Below, one piece after another: positions 35,086 through 43,965 of a stretch of 64,000 nt of DNA. A program made the position numbers and the translations under genes. The notes under the pieces are model-generated. The model saw only the letters and a list, made by a program, of their open reading frames with translations. It had not been told where the DNA came from and ran no database searches. Origin of the DNA: JAWVFM01 sp963823245 (GTDB lineage Bacteria; Actinomycetota; Thermoleophilia; Solirubrobacterales; 70-9). The stretch is from the NCBI GenBank assembly GCA_963823245.1, contig CAWGKQ010000004.1, positions 1-64,000 on the forward strand, in the 5' to 3' direction. Positions within the stretch are counted from its first letter, which is position 1; each line of letters opens with the position of its first letter.

Positions 35086-36057
35086 ATGACCACCAGCCTG
35101 TCCGAATTCCAGATTCCGAAGATCGCCTCGGAGAACGTCGACGACACGAAGGGGACGTTCGTGATCGAGCCCCTCGACAAGGGGTTCGGCTACACGTTCG
35201 GCAACAGCCTGCGCCGCGTTCTCCTCTCGTCGCTCGGCGGCGCGGCAATCAAGAGCGTGCGCATCGAGGGCGTCGCCCACGAGTTCTCGACCGTCCCGGG
35301 GGTCAAGGAGGATGTCACCGACATCGTCCTCAACCTCAAGGACGTCGTGGTCCGGATGCACACGGACGCCGACGAGATCGAGGCTCCGCTCGTGGCGACC
35401 GGGCCCGGCGAGGTGAAGGCGAAGGACATCGACCTTCCGGCCGGGGTCGAGATCCTCAACCCCAACGCTCCGATCGCGACGCTCGAGAAGCGCACCAAGC
35501 TCGAGATGTACCTCACGCTCGGGCGCGGGCGCGGCTACTCGCCCGCCGAGGAGAACAAGTCCGAGGACCAGCCGATCGGCGTCGTCCCGATCGACTCGAT
35601 CTTCTCGCCGATCCGCCGCGCGGCCTACTCGGTCGACACGGCGCGCGTCGGGCAGCGGACCGACTTCGACAAGCTCGTTCTCGACATCGAGACCGACGGC
35701 TCGATCGAACCGCCGGCGGCGCTTCGCGAGGCGGCCGAGATCCTCATCAAGAGCCTCGCGATCTTCACCGACGCCGACCGCGTCGAGGAGCTCACGGCGC
35801 GCGACGGCGACGGCGCCGGAGAAGCGGCGTTCCCGCCCCTCGGCCCTTCGACCGACGGCGACGACCGCCTGATCGAGGAGCTCGACATCGGCGTTCGCGC
35901 CTACAACTGCCTGAAGCGCGCCGGCATCCAGACGATCGGCGACCTGGTCACGAGGTCGAAGTCGGAGCTCAACGCGATCCCGAACTTCGGCCAGCGCTCG
36001 ACCGAGGAGGTCATCGACTCGCTGGCGCAGATCGGGCTGTCCCTGCGGCCGGAGTAG
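35086..36057 (+). CDS. rpoA: DNA-directed RNA polymerase subunit alpha
   Basis: 323 residues. The N-terminal dimerisation domain includes FGYTFGNSLRRVLLSSLGGAA-type sequence, where beta and beta prime assemble. The C-terminal domain, LDIGVRAYNCLKRAGIQTIG ... RSTEEVIDSL, binds UP elements and regulators. The linker (about residues 235-260) is acidic. ATG 35086 is chosen because AGGAAG lies 7 nt upstream; GTG 35083 would add one residue. Confidence 0.97.
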   Translation: MTTSLSEFQIPKIASENVDDTKGTFVIEPLDKGFGYTFGNSLRRVLLSSLGGAAIKSVRIEGVAHEFSTVPGVKEDVTDIVLNLKDVVVRMHTDADEIEAPLVATGPGEVKAKDIDLPAGVEILNPNAPIATLEKRTKLEMYLTLGRGRGYSPAEENKSEDQPIGVVPIDSIFSPIRRAAYSVDTARVGQRTDFDKLVLDIETDGSIEPPAALREAAEILIKSLAIFTDADRVEELTARDGDGAGEAAFPPLGPSTDGDDRLIEELDIGVRAYNCLKRAGIQTIGDLVTRSKSELNAIPNFGQRSTEEVIDSLAQIGLSLRPE

Positions 36058-36075
36058 CGTTCCACGGAGCCAGCG

Positions 36076-36429
36076 ATGCGCCACGGCAAGCAGAGGAACA
36101 AGCTCTCGCGTGACTCGGCGCATCGCCGGGCGCTGCTTCGCAACCTCTCGCGCGACCTGATCGAGCACGAGCGGATCAAGACCTCGCAGGCGAAGGCCAA
36201 GGCAGTGAAGCCGGAGGTCGAGAAGCTCATCACGCTTGCGAAGCGGGGCGACCTCCACGCCCGCCGCAAGGCTCTCGCCGAGCTCGGGCAGGACCGCTTC
36301 CTCGTCCACAAGCTGTTCGAGGAAGTGGCGCCGCGCTACGCGGAGCGCCCCGGCGGCTACACGCGGATCGTCAAGCTCGGCCCCCGGCGCTCGGACTCCA
36401 CGGAGATGGTCTTCCTGGAGCTGGTCTAG
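36076..36429 (+). CDS. rplQ: 50S ribosomal protein L17
   Basis: A 117-residue tunnel-exit protein. MRHGKQRNKLSRDSAHRRAL and the terminal GGYTRIVKLGPRRSDSTEMV are canonical. It follows rpoA by 18 bp and closes the alpha operon before truA. Confidence 0.97.
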   Translation: MRHGKQRNKLSRDSAHRRALLRNLSRDLIEHERIKTSQAKAKAVKPEVEKLITLAKRGDLHARRKALAELGQDRFLVHKLFEEVAPRYAERPGGYTRIVKLGPRRSDSTEMVFLELV

Positions 36430-36442
36430 GCGGCGACGCCCG

Positions 36443-37195
36443 GTGGGCGTCGTCCGCCTCACGATCGCCTACGACGGCGCCGGCTTCGCCGGCTGGGCGG
36501 CGCAGCCGGGCCTGCGGACGGTGCAGGGGGAGCTCGAGGCGGCGCTCGAGCGGATCCTCGGCGAGCCCGTGGCCCTGACCGTCGCCGGCCGCACGGACGC
36601 CGGCGTGCACGCCTGGGGGCAGGTCGCGAGCTTCGAGCTCGACCGCGAGCCGCCGGACACGCTCGCACGGTCGCTTAACGGCGTGCTCTCCGGCGAGATC
36701 TCGGTGCTCGAGGCCGCGCGCGCTCATGCCGGCTTCGATGCCCGGCGCGATGCCCGCTCGCGCACCTACTGCTACTGGGTCGTCGCCGCGCCTGTCCTCA
36801 GCCCGTTCGAGCGCGGCCGGGCCCTGTGGTGGCCGCATCGCCTCGACCGCACGGCGCTCGAGCGGTGCGCGGAGGCGTGCTTGGGCACGCACGACTTCAC
36901 GGCCTTCACTCCCACCGACAGCGAGCACGTGCGCTTCGAGCGCGAGATCCTCGGCTGCGAGTGGCGCCCGTTTCCCCTCGCCGACGCCCGCGACGGCGAG
37001 CTGCTCGAGCTGTGGATCGAGGCCGATGCCTTCATGCGCCACATGGTCCGCGTGCTCGTCGGGACCATGCTCGAGGTCGGACAGGGCCGGCGCTCAACCG
37101 ACGACTTCGCGGCGCTGCTCGAGGGCGCCCCGCGCGATCACGCCGGCGACACGGCGCCGCCGCACGGCCTGTACCTGGCTCGCGTCGCCTACTGA
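36443..37195 (+). CDS. truA: tRNA pseudouridine(38-40) synthase TruA
   Basis: A 250-residue enzyme that isomerises uridines 38-40 in tRNA anticodon arms. The catalytic Asp is in GRTDAGVHA (about residues 50-58). YDGAGFAGW at the N-terminus and FMRHMVRVLVGTMLEVGQG near the C-terminus are family motifs. The GTG start lies 14 nt after rplQ, so it is probably the last gene of that operon; longer frames run inside rplQ. Confidence 0.95.
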   Translation: MGVVRLTIAYDGAGFAGWAAQPGLRTVQGELEAALERILGEPVALTVAGRTDAGVHAWGQVASFELDREPPDTLARSLNGVLSGEISVLEAARAHAGFDARRDARSRTYCYWVVAAPVLSPFERGRALWWPHRLDRTALERCAEACLGTHDFTAFTPTDSEHVRFEREILGCEWRPFPLADARDGELLELWIEADAFMRHMVRVLVGTMLEVGQGRRSTDDFAALLEGAPRDHAGDTAPPHGLYLARVAY

Positions 37196-37199
37196 CCGC

Positions 37200-37589
37200 T
37201 CAGCCGTCCGCCCACCAGCCGGGCAGGACCTCGCCGTCGCCCTCATGGCGAGGGCCGAATGCGACCAGCTCCAGGTCGCCGTCACCGGCCTCGAAGGCAC
37301 GCTTCACCGGCGGTGCGACGCGGACCGCGTCGAGCGGCTCGAGGTCGATGACGTCGTCGTCGAGCTTCATGCGTCCCTGCCCTGAGAGCACGACATAGAC
37401 CTCTTCGGCCTCGTCGTGATGGTGGCCGAAGGCCTGGCGTTTGCCCGACTTCACGACGTGCAACGACACTCCCGTCGTCTCGGCGTCGAGGTCGCCGGTG
37501 GCGAAGTGGGCCTCCTGGGTCTCAGAGAACCCACCCTTGACGGCGGCATCGTTGACCTCGCGCAGATTCTTCTTCGTGTAGTTCGACAT
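37200..37589 (-). CDS. Cupin-domain protein
   Basis: A 129-residue single-domain cupin. GHHHDEAEEVYVVLSGQGRM is cupin motif 1 with three His and a Glu as likely metal ligands. LEPLDAVRVAPPVKRAFEAG corresponds to motif 2, but the expected His is replaced. It starts 9 nt after the ZIP transporter stop on the same strand, so the two are likely cotranscribed. Substrate unknown. Confidence 0.8.
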   Translation of the reverse strand: MSNYTKKNLREVNDAAVKGGFSETQEAHFATGDLDAETTGVSLHVVKSGKRQAFGHHHDEAEEVYVVLSGQGRMKLDDDVIDLEPLDAVRVAPPVKRAFEAGDGDLELVAFGPRHEGDGEVLPGWWADG

Positions 37590-37598
37590 GCCTAGGTC

Positions 37599-38453
37599 TT
37601 ACCCGCCTCCATAGGCCACAATCAGGTCGGTCGCGATGCCGACGAAGAAGCCGAGCGCGAGTAGCCACAGGCCGAGCTCGCGGTGACCGAACTTTCGCAT
37701 CCCGTTCCAGACCTCGCCGATGACGTAGAGGATCGCCCCGCCGGAGACGGCGTAGAAGAGCAGCTCCATCTCGGAGGAGCTGACGTTGTAGCCCACGATC
37801 GAGCCGAGGAACGTCGGCGCCCCGGCTACGAGGCCGGCGATGACGACCCAGCCCCAGGTCGGCCGTACCTCGCCCAGCGGGCCGACGATGCCGAAGCCCT
37901 CGGTTGCGTTGTGCAGCGCGAACCCGATGATCAGCACGGTGGCGAGGCTGATCTCGCCCGTGCTAGCCGAGACGCCGATCGATAGTCCCTCGGCGAAGTT
38001 GTGGAGGCCGATCGCGGCGGCGATCGTCATCCCGGTGCGAAGCGCGCGGGCGCGGGCGTGCGAGGCCGCCTGCTCCTCGAGCGCCCGCGCGTCCTCCACG
38101 GTGAGGTCCGTCGCGCCGCCGGCGATCGGAGGGGGCGGGGGCGGTCGCAGACGCGCCTCGATGACGGCGAGGCCCGCGCTCCCCGCAGCGAAGCCGGCGC
38201 CGAGCATCAAAGCGAGCCAGGCCGCGTGTCCGAAGCTGCCGTCTCCGTCCTTGTAGGCGTTGACGGCGTCCTCGACGATCGTGAAGCCGTGCGACATGAC
38301 GTCGACGAAGAGGAACGCGAGCACGCCGACGGCGAACATCGCGAGGCCGACCCGGGTCCGCAGGCCGAGAAGGCGCAGCCTCGCGAACGGGAGGCCCAGG
38401 AAGATCGTCGAGCCCGCGAGGGCACCGAGCAGGACGGTTTCAGCGAACGACAT
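37599..38453 (-). CDS. ZIP-family metal transporter
   Basis: A 284-residue membrane protein with about eight hydrophobic segments. The ZIP signature is in two helices: IGLHNFAEGLSIG and GFALHNATEGFGI, the binuclear metal site that carries zinc, iron or manganese into the cytosol. A variable loop rich in Pro (about residues 105-135) separates helices 3 and 4, as usual for ZIPs. Upstream lies a DtxR/IdeR-like box over the -10 element, suggesting repression by iron or manganese. Confidence 0.88.
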   Translation of the reverse strand: MSFAETVLLGALAGSTIFLGLPFARLRLLGLRTRVGLAMFAVGVLAFLFVDVMSHGFTIVEDAVNAYKDGDGSFGHAAWLALMLGAGFAAGSAGLAVIEARLRPPPPPPIAGGATDLTVEDARALEEQAASHARARALRTGMTIAAAIGLHNFAEGLSIGVSASTGEISLATVLIIGFALHNATEGFGIVGPLGEVRPTWGWVVIAGLVAGAPTFLGSIVGYNVSSSEMELLFYAVSGGAILYVIGEVWNGMRKFGHRELGLWLLALGFFVGIATDLIVAYGGG

Positions 38454-38461
38454 CGGCCTGC

Positions 38462-38467
38462 ATGTTA
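38462..38467 (-). promoter_or_regulatory. Candidate -10 element (TAACAT) for the ZIP-cupin operon
   Basis: On the minus strand TAACAT lies 8 nt before the ZIP ATG (38453), the leaderless spacing seen elsewhere in the window. It overlaps the operator at 38465. Confidence 0.5.
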
Positions 38468-38479
38468 GGTCACCCTAAC
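38465..38479 (-). promoter_or_regulatory. Candidate DtxR/IdeR/MntR-type operator
   Basis: The plus strand reads TTAGGTCACCCTAAC, an inverted repeat of TTAGG and CCTAA around 4 bases. It matches the first 15 positions of the actinobacterial IdeR/DtxR consensus TTAGGTTAGSCTAAC at all but two places. It covers part of the -10 element of the ZIP gene, the ideal position for a metal-activated repressor. The regulator itself is not in the window. Confidence 0.65.
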
Positions 38480-38553
38480 TGCGGCTGCCCCAGACGATGC
38501 CCGGCTGAGTGGCGTACGTCACAACCCTCCCGCGATCGTCGCGGCGATCTCCA

Positions 38554-38559
38554 TAGGAT
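38554..38559 (+). promoter_or_regulatory. Candidate -10 element (TAGGAT) for the 38568 gene
   Basis: TAGGAT lies 8 nt before the GTG at 38568, with no ribosome binding site in between. Confidence 0.4.
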
Positions 38560-38567
38560 GGCGGCCG

Positions 38568-38951
38568 GTGTACGACACCCTGCTGTTTCTCCACGTTCTC
38601 GCCGCGTTCACCCTCGTCGCCGCCGTCGTCATCTACAGCGCTGCCGCCCTGGGCGCGGCCGTGCCGCGAGGGGTCCTCACGATCGCGAACGTTTGCTGGG
38701 ACGCAGGCGGGCTGGCGGTGCTGGTGCTGGGCATCTGGCTCGTCTTCGATGTCAGCGCCTACGAGCTGTGGGACGGTTGGATCATCGCCGCGATCGTGCT
38801 GTGGGCCATCGCGACCGAGCTCGGCCGGCGCGCCGCGGCGGGAGTCGACGCCGCGGCCACGCTCAGCGCTTCGGCGGTTCGGCTTCATTGGCTGCGCGCG
38901 GTCGTGACCTTCGCCCTGCTCGTCGTGATGATCTACAAGCCCGGCGCGTGA
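38568..38951 (+). CDS. Four-helix integral membrane protein (DUF2269-like)
   Basis: 127 residues, with MYDTLLFLHVLAAFTLVAAV and three further hydrophobic segments. The His in helix 1 (LHVLAAF) and the Arg/Trp residues near the last helix resemble the DUF2269 group of small membrane proteins, whose role is unknown. The stop overlaps the next start by one base (TGATG), so the two form a pair. Confidence 0.6.
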   Translation: MYDTLLFLHVLAAFTLVAAVVIYSAAALGAAVPRGVLTIANVCWDAGGLAVLVLGIWLVFDVSAYELWDGWIIAAIVLWAIATELGRRAAAGVDAAATLSASAVRLHWLRAVVTFALLVVMIYKPGA

Positions 38952-39406
38952 TGGCTGCGGTCCGCCCAGACAGCTGGAACATCGCGCTCCTCGTTCACGT
39001 CCTGGGCGCAATGGTGTTGGTGGGCGCGCTCGTCCTCGCCACGGTTGCGCTCGTTCGCACGTGGCGCGACCGCTCCCCCGACATGCTGCGGCTCGGCTAC
39101 CGCGCGCTCCTGTGGTGCGCGCTGCCGGCATGGATCGTGATGCGGGTCGGCGCCCAGTGGATCTACTCGAAGGAGGGCCTCGACAGCGCCTCGCTCGCCT
39201 GGACCGACATCGGCTTCATCACCTCCGAGGGTGGCCTTTTCTTCATGCTCATCGCCACGGTCGTCGCCGGGGTCGCGGTCCGCCGGGCGGGCCGCAGCGA
39301 TGGCGCCGGCGGCGCCGCCGGAGTTCGGGTCGCCGCGGTGCTCGCCTCATTCCCCATCGCCGTTTACGTCGTGGCGATCTGGGCGATGACCACGAAGCCG
39401 ACCTAG
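38951..39406 (+). CDS. Four-helix integral membrane protein, partner of the 38568 product
   Basis: 151 residues; NIALLVHVLGAMVLVGALVL has the same His-containing first helix as the upstream protein, so the two look like diverged paralogues. Helices near residues 55-70, 90-108 and 125-145 follow. It is translationally coupled to the preceding gene. A heterodimeric membrane complex is a reasonable inference; no function is assigned. Confidence 0.6.
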   Translation: MAAVRPDSWNIALLVHVLGAMVLVGALVLATVALVRTWRDRSPDMLRLGYRALLWCALPAWIVMRVGAQWIYSKEGLDSASLAWTDIGFITSEGGLFFMLIATVVAGVAVRRAGRSDGAGGAAGVRVAAVLASFPIAVYVVAIWAMTTKPT

Positions 39407-39450
39407 CTCCCCGCCCGGTCAGTCGGGCCCGCATGCGGCCGACCCATACC

Positions 39451-39456
39451 TAGAAT
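39451..39456 (+). promoter_or_regulatory. Candidate -10 element (TAGAAT) for surE
   Basis: TAGAAT lies 8 nt before the GTG at 39465. The first ATG (39459) is only 2 nt away, too close to be transcribed, which supports the GTG as the true start. Confidence 0.45.
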
Positions 39457-39464
39457 CGATGTGC

Positions 39465-40301
39465 GTGCGAGTCCTGATCACGAACGACGACGGCATCGAG
39501 GCCGAGGGGCTGCGAGCGCTCCGAAGCGCCCTTGTGGCCATCGACGGCATCGACGTCTCGGTGATCGCGCCCGACTCCAACCGGAGCGCGACCGCGCGCT
39601 CGATCACCACGCGAGTGCCGATCTGGGTCGAGGAGATGACCTTCGAGGACGGGTCGGTCGGCTACGCAACCGACGGGACGCCGGTGGACTGCGTGCGCTT
39701 CGCGGAGCTCGGCCTCGTGGGCGAGCGCCCGGACCTGATCGTCTCGGGGATCAACCACGGTGCCAACCTCGGCGACGACATCACCTACTCGGGGACCGTC
39801 GCCGCCGCGCTCGAGGGAATCGTGCTCGGCATCCCTGCGGTCGCGGTCTCGCAGCAGTCGGCCGCTCGCGAGATGGGCTTCCTCCCGGGCCCGAGGTTCG
39901 ATTTCGGCACGGCCGCTCGGGTCAGCGCGCAGCTGGTCGAGAGGCTTGCGGCGCAGACCCCGCCGCCCGGGACGCTGCTCAACGTCAACTGTCCGGCCGG
40001 CGAGCTGACCGGCGTGGAGATCACGCACCTCGGCAAGCGCATCTACGAGGACGAGCTGCGCCTCGTCGAGGAGGATGGCGGGCGCCGCCGGTATCGCATC
40101 TACGGATTCGCGCCGACCTTCGAGGAAGAGCCAGGGACCGACCTCACGGCCGTCGCGTCCGGGCGCGTCTCGATCACGCCGCTCCACTTCGACCTCACCG
40201 ACCGCGAGGGGGCCGATCGGCTTCGGGAGGCCGAGCTCGAGGCGGATCTTCTCGAAGCCCTCGGCGAGGCGGTCGAGGCCGGGCCGGGTTCCCCAGCGTG
40301 A
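39465..40301 (+). CDS. surE: 5'-nucleotidase SurE
   Basis: A 278-residue metal-dependent nucleotide phosphatase. RVLITNDDG at the N-terminus holds the paired Asp metal ligands; VIAPDSNRSATARSIT, VSGINHGANLGDDITYSGTVAAA and the downstream loop are canonical. GTG 39465 gives the usual MRVLITNDDG start; ATG 39459 would add two residues. It is directly followed by ligA, whose start overlaps its end by 4 bp. Confidence 0.94.
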   Translation: MRVLITNDDGIEAEGLRALRSALVAIDGIDVSVIAPDSNRSATARSITTRVPIWVEEMTFEDGSVGYATDGTPVDCVRFAELGLVGERPDLIVSGINHGANLGDDITYSGTVAAALEGIVLGIPAVAVSQQSAAREMGFLPGPRFDFGTAARVSAQLVERLAAQTPPPGTLLNVNCPAGELTGVEITHLGKRIYEDELRLVEEDGGRRRYRIYGFAPTFEEEPGTDLTAVASGRVSITPLHFDLTDREGADRLREAELEADLLEALGEAVEAGPGSPA

Positions 40302-42325
40302 GCCCGGCGCGTAAGACGGTCAACCCGGCGGAGCGGGCGGCGGAGCTGCGGGACGAGATCGCCGCGCACGACCATCGCTACTACGTCCTCGACGACCCCG
40401 TCGTCGGCGACGACGAATACGACGCGCTGATGCGCGAGCTCCGCGAGGTCGAGGAGGCCAATCCCGATCTCATCACCCCGGACTCGCCGACCCAGCGCGT
40501 CGGGGGGCGCCCCGGCGACCGCTTCGAGCAGGTCCGGCACGCCGAGCCGATGCTCTCGCTCGGCAACGCGCGGGGGGCCGAGGAGTTCCGGGCCTGGGAG
40601 GCGCGGCTCCACAATCGGCTGCGCTCGCTCGACATCCAGCCCCAGGCGCTGCGCTTCGTCTCCGAGCCGAAGATCGACGGCCTCGCCATCTCGCTCACCT
40701 ATCGAAACGGCCGCTTCGTCCGCGGCGCCACCCGCGGTGACGGGGTGATCGGCGAGGACGTCACCAGGAACCTGAGGACGATCGAAGCAATCCCGCACGA
40801 GATCGAAGATGTGCCCGAGCTCGTGGAGGCGCGCGGCGAGGTCTACCTGCCCCGCTCCGCGTTTGCCGAGCTCAATGAGCGCCGGGCGGCGGAGGGCGAG
40901 TCGACGTTCGCGAACCCCCGTAACGCAGCGGCGGGCTCCCTCCGTCAGCTCGATCCCTCGGTGACGGCCGATCGGCCACTTTCGATCTGGTGCTACGGCC
41001 TCAGCGCCATGCGGGGGCTGGAGCTCTCCACGCACGTAGACGAGCTGGCGTGGCTTCGCGACCGGGGCTTCAAGGTCAACGACGAGATAGCGGCTCACGA
41101 GACGGCCGACGAGGTGGTGGCGCGCTGCGAATGGTGGGAGGAGCGCCGCGAGTCGCTCGACTTCGAGATCGACGGCGTGGTCGTCAAGGTCGACCAGCGA
41201 AGCCTGTGGCGCGAGCTCGGCGTCACGGGACGCGAGCCGCGCTGGGCCGTCGCATGGAAGTTCCCGCCGATCACCGCGACCACGGCGCTCAACAGGATCG
41301 TCTGGAACGTCGGCCGCACGGGCCGCCTGCTGCCATTCGCGATGCTCGAGCCGGTGCAGGTCGGCGGGGTGACGGTCTCCACCGCCACTCTGCACAACGA
41401 GGAGGACCTGACGCGAAAGGACGTGCGTGAGGGCGACGAGGTCGTCGTCACCCGGGCGGGCGACGTGATCCCGCAGGTGATCTCCCCGCTGATCCAGCGC
41501 CGGAAGGGCAGACGCCTCCGCAAGCCTCGCCCGCCGAAGAAGTGCCCCATGTGCGGAACGCCGACGGTGAAGCCGGAGGACTCCGTTTGGACGATCTGCC
41601 CGAACCGCCGGGGCTGCCCCGGCCAGAACTTCCAGCTCGTGAAGCACTTCCGGGGCGCGATGGACATCGAGGGCCTGGGGGAGAAGAACGCGATGCGGTT
41701 CCTCGACGAGGGCCTGATCACCGACCCCGCGTCGATCTACGACCTCGCCGCGGAGCGTCTCGCCGAGCTCGACCGCTTCGGCGAGCAGTCGGCGCAGAAC
41801 CTCATCAGCGAGATCGAGCGCTCGAAGCAGCGGCCGTTCGGCATCGTCCTCTACGCGCTCGGCCTGCCGGGGATCGGCTACGTGAACGCGCAGGCGCTCG
41901 CCGAGCATTTCGGCTCGATCGACGCCCTGCTCGCCGCCGAGCCCGAGGAGATCGAGCAGGTCGAGGGGATCGGGCCCGTCCTTGCCAACGCGCTCACCGA
42001 AGAGCTTTCCGACGAGGGCGTCGTCGAGCTGATCGATCGTCTACGCGAGCGGGGGCTGCGCTTCGAGCTCGACGAGTCCGAGCGCCGCCCCGAGGGCGGC
42101 CCGCTGGACGGGAAGACCTTCGTCCTCACCGGAACCCTCCCGGACCTGACCCGCGAGGAGGCGAGCTCGCTCATCAAGCGCGCCGGCGGCAAGGTGACCG
42201 GATCGGTGTCGAAGAAGACCGACTACGTGGTCGCGGGCGACTCACCGGGCTCGAAGCTCGCGAAGGCGGAGGAGCTGGGCGTGGACGTGGTCGACGAGGA
42301 GGGGTTGCGGAAGCTGGTGGGATGA
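40298..42325 (+). CDS. ligA: NAD-dependent DNA ligase LigA
   Basis: 675 residues. Domain order: Ia (RYYVLDDPVVGDDEYDALM), adenylation domain with nucleophile Lys in EPKIDGLAI (about residue 124), OB fold, zinc finger (CPMCGTPTVKPE ... CPNRRGC), helix-hairpin-helix repeats (LGLPGIGYVNAQALAEHFG) and a C-terminal BRCT (KTFVLTGTLPDLTREEASSL). The GTG start overlaps surE by 4 bp; an apparent 954-residue frame begins in surE out of frame and is wrong. It seals nicks in replication and repair. Confidence 0.96.
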   Translation: MSPARKTVNPAERAAELRDEIAAHDHRYYVLDDPVVGDDEYDALMRELREVEEANPDLITPDSPTQRVGGRPGDRFEQVRHAEPMLSLGNARGAEEFRAWEARLHNRLRSLDIQPQALRFVSEPKIDGLAISLTYRNGRFVRGATRGDGVIGEDVTRNLRTIEAIPHEIEDVPELVEARGEVYLPRSAFAELNERRAAEGESTFANPRNAAAGSLRQLDPSVTADRPLSIWCYGLSAMRGLELSTHVDELAWLRDRGFKVNDEIAAHETADEVVARCEWWEERRESLDFEIDGVVVKVDQRSLWRELGVTGREPRWAVAWKFPPITATTALNRIVWNVGRTGRLLPFAMLEPVQVGGVTVSTATLHNEEDLTRKDVREGDEVVVTRAGDVIPQVISPLIQRRKGRRLRKPRPPKKCPMCGTPTVKPEDSVWTICPNRRGCPGQNFQLVKHFRGAMDIEGLGEKNAMRFLDEGLITDPASIYDLAAERLAELDRFGEQSAQNLISEIERSKQRPFGIVLYALGLPGIGYVNAQALAEHFGSIDALLAAEPEEIEQVEGIGPVLANALTEELSDEGVVELIDRLRERGLRFELDESERRPEGGPLDGKTFVLTGTLPDLTREEASSLIKRAGGKVTGSVSKKTDYVVAGDSPGSKLAKAEELGVDVVDEEGLRKLVG

Positions 42326-42543
42326 CCTCCGCGGCGGCTCGGCTACACGGGCGGCTCGGGTTGGCAGCGAAGGGAGCCGGCTCGGCGCCGAAATTCTTAA
42401 GACGCCGCATTTGTCGCCTTTTGGGTCTATAGCACCCATAACGCGACAAACTCTGGTCCAAGCGCCGGACCCTCCCTCCTAGCTGCCCCGTGCGGCGAGC
42501 GGCGCACGTCGCCTGGGCGTCCGCTGCCCCGTCGGGACGCGCC

Positions 42544-43901
42544 CTAGGGCGAGTACCGCGCCAATAGCGACGCCATTCGGTCCTGGTGGGCGCGGCCGGC
42601 GTAGATGTCGACGCCGTTCATGAGGATCGAGAAGGCGAGGCGGTGGTGATGGTGGGCCTCGCAGTAGCCGGAGAGGGCGGTGACGCCGTTGATCGTGCCC
42701 GTCTTGCCCTTGCAGCGGCCCGCGGCCGCGGTGCCGCACATGCGGCCGGCGAGGGTTCCGCTGACGCAAGCTCCCGCGAGCGACGAGCGGTAGACCTGCC
42801 CGCCCCGCGGGCGTTCATCGCGGCCAGGAGGTGCACGACGTCGCGCGGGCTCGCCTTGTCGATTCGCGACAGCCCGGAGCCGTTCTGCGTCGAGACCTGG
42901 CTGCCGACGCGCGAGGCGAACCGCTCGACCATCCGGGCGCCCCGCGCGGTTGTGCCGCGGTGGTCACCCGAGGCGGCGAGGCGCTTCAGCAGCATCTCCG
43001 CGTAGAAGTCGTTGGAAGGCGTGTTCGTCGCGGCGATGAGGGTCGCGACGCTGGGGCTGTGCACGGCTCCCGTCGCCTCGTGGTCGCGGACCGACGGAGG
43101 TACGCGGCCGAGGCGGATCCCGCCCTTCACCTTCACGCCCAGGCGGCGGAGCTTTCGCACGAGGGCGCGCGCGGCGAGCTTCGGCGGGCTGGCGGCCGGC
43201 TGTCCGCCGACATAGCCGGAGTTGTAGCTGAGGCCCGAGAGGCTCCCGAGGTATGGGCCGCCGGTGATGCCCGCCTGGGGGATGCCGTCGCGGCCGTCGA
43301 AGACGTGGGCATCGGCGAGGACCCCTCCGCGGACCACCCTGATCCCGGCGGCCTTGACCGCGCTCGCCAGCGGGGCGACGCGGGTGAGGGGGAGGCCGTA
43401 CGCCGACGCCAGGTCGGCGTCGGCCAGCGCCGGGTCGCCGGCGCCGACGAGCGCCAGCTGGCCGCCCAGGACGCGACCATCCGTGCCCGTGCGCGATCCG
43501 ACCGTCCAGACGTGCGTCGTGAACGTGGTCTTCGCGCCGTAGCGGTCGAGGAACGCCGCCGTGGTGAAGAGCTTCGTGTTCGAGGCGAGGATCCGCGGCG
43601 TGCGCGACGCCCAGGAGAAGAGCGTGGGGTCGCCCGTGGCGTCGAGGTCGACGACGTAGGCGCCGCTCGACCCGCCGGTCGCGCGCATCTGGGCAGCAAG
43701 CTTGCGGCGGAGGCCTGACCCGCTGATCCCGGCCCTCCGCGCCGCCGCCGAGCCCGGCTTGGCGGCGGGTGTCGTGGCCGCAACGTCAGGCCCGGCGAAC
43801 GGCCCCTGGCCGGGCACCGCGCCGTCGCCCGCGCGGCCCGTGGCCGTGGCGGCGCAGAGGAGCGCCACAGCCGCCGTCAGTCCCACCAGGCGAGCCAGCA
43901 T
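42544..43901 (-). CDS. D-alanyl-D-alanine carboxypeptidase/endopeptidase, PBP4 (DacB) type (one indel)
   Basis: A secreted penicillin-binding protein that trims peptidoglycan peptides. An N-terminal hydrophobic signal (MLARLVGLTAAVALLCAAT) leads to the active-site triad: SNTK (Ser-x-x-Lys) in ILASNTKLFTTAA, SND in NTPSNDFYAEMLL and KTG in CKGKTGTINGV. A base is missing near 42803, so the KTG part lies in another frame; corrected length is about 452 residues. The ATG at 43901 is supported by a -10 8 nt upstream. The 218-bp gap to ligA holds nothing recognisable. Confidence 0.88.
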
Positions 43902-43909
43902 CCTCGCGT

Positions 43910-43915
43910 ACGGTA
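43910..43915 (-). promoter_or_regulatory. Candidate -10 element (TACCGT) for the PBP4 gene
   Basis: On the minus strand TACCGT is 8 nt from the ATG at 43901. It favours this start over the upstream ATG at 43952. Confidence 0.4.
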
Positions 43916-43949
43916 GCCGCCTGCGGGGATAGCCGCCCCAGCCGCCTGA

Positions 43950-43955
43950 CATACT
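43950..43955 (+). promoter_or_regulatory. Candidate -10 element (CATACT) for the patatin gene
   Basis: CATACT lies 10 nt before the ATG at 43966. It is the weakest of the leaderless-type matches here because its first base is C. Confidence 0.3.
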
Positions 43956-43965
43956 TGCCCTGGCT

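Noticed and set aside
39461..42325. A 954-residue frame including ligA
   Set aside because: Its first 279 codons are out of frame within surE; ligA starts properly at the GTG at 40298.
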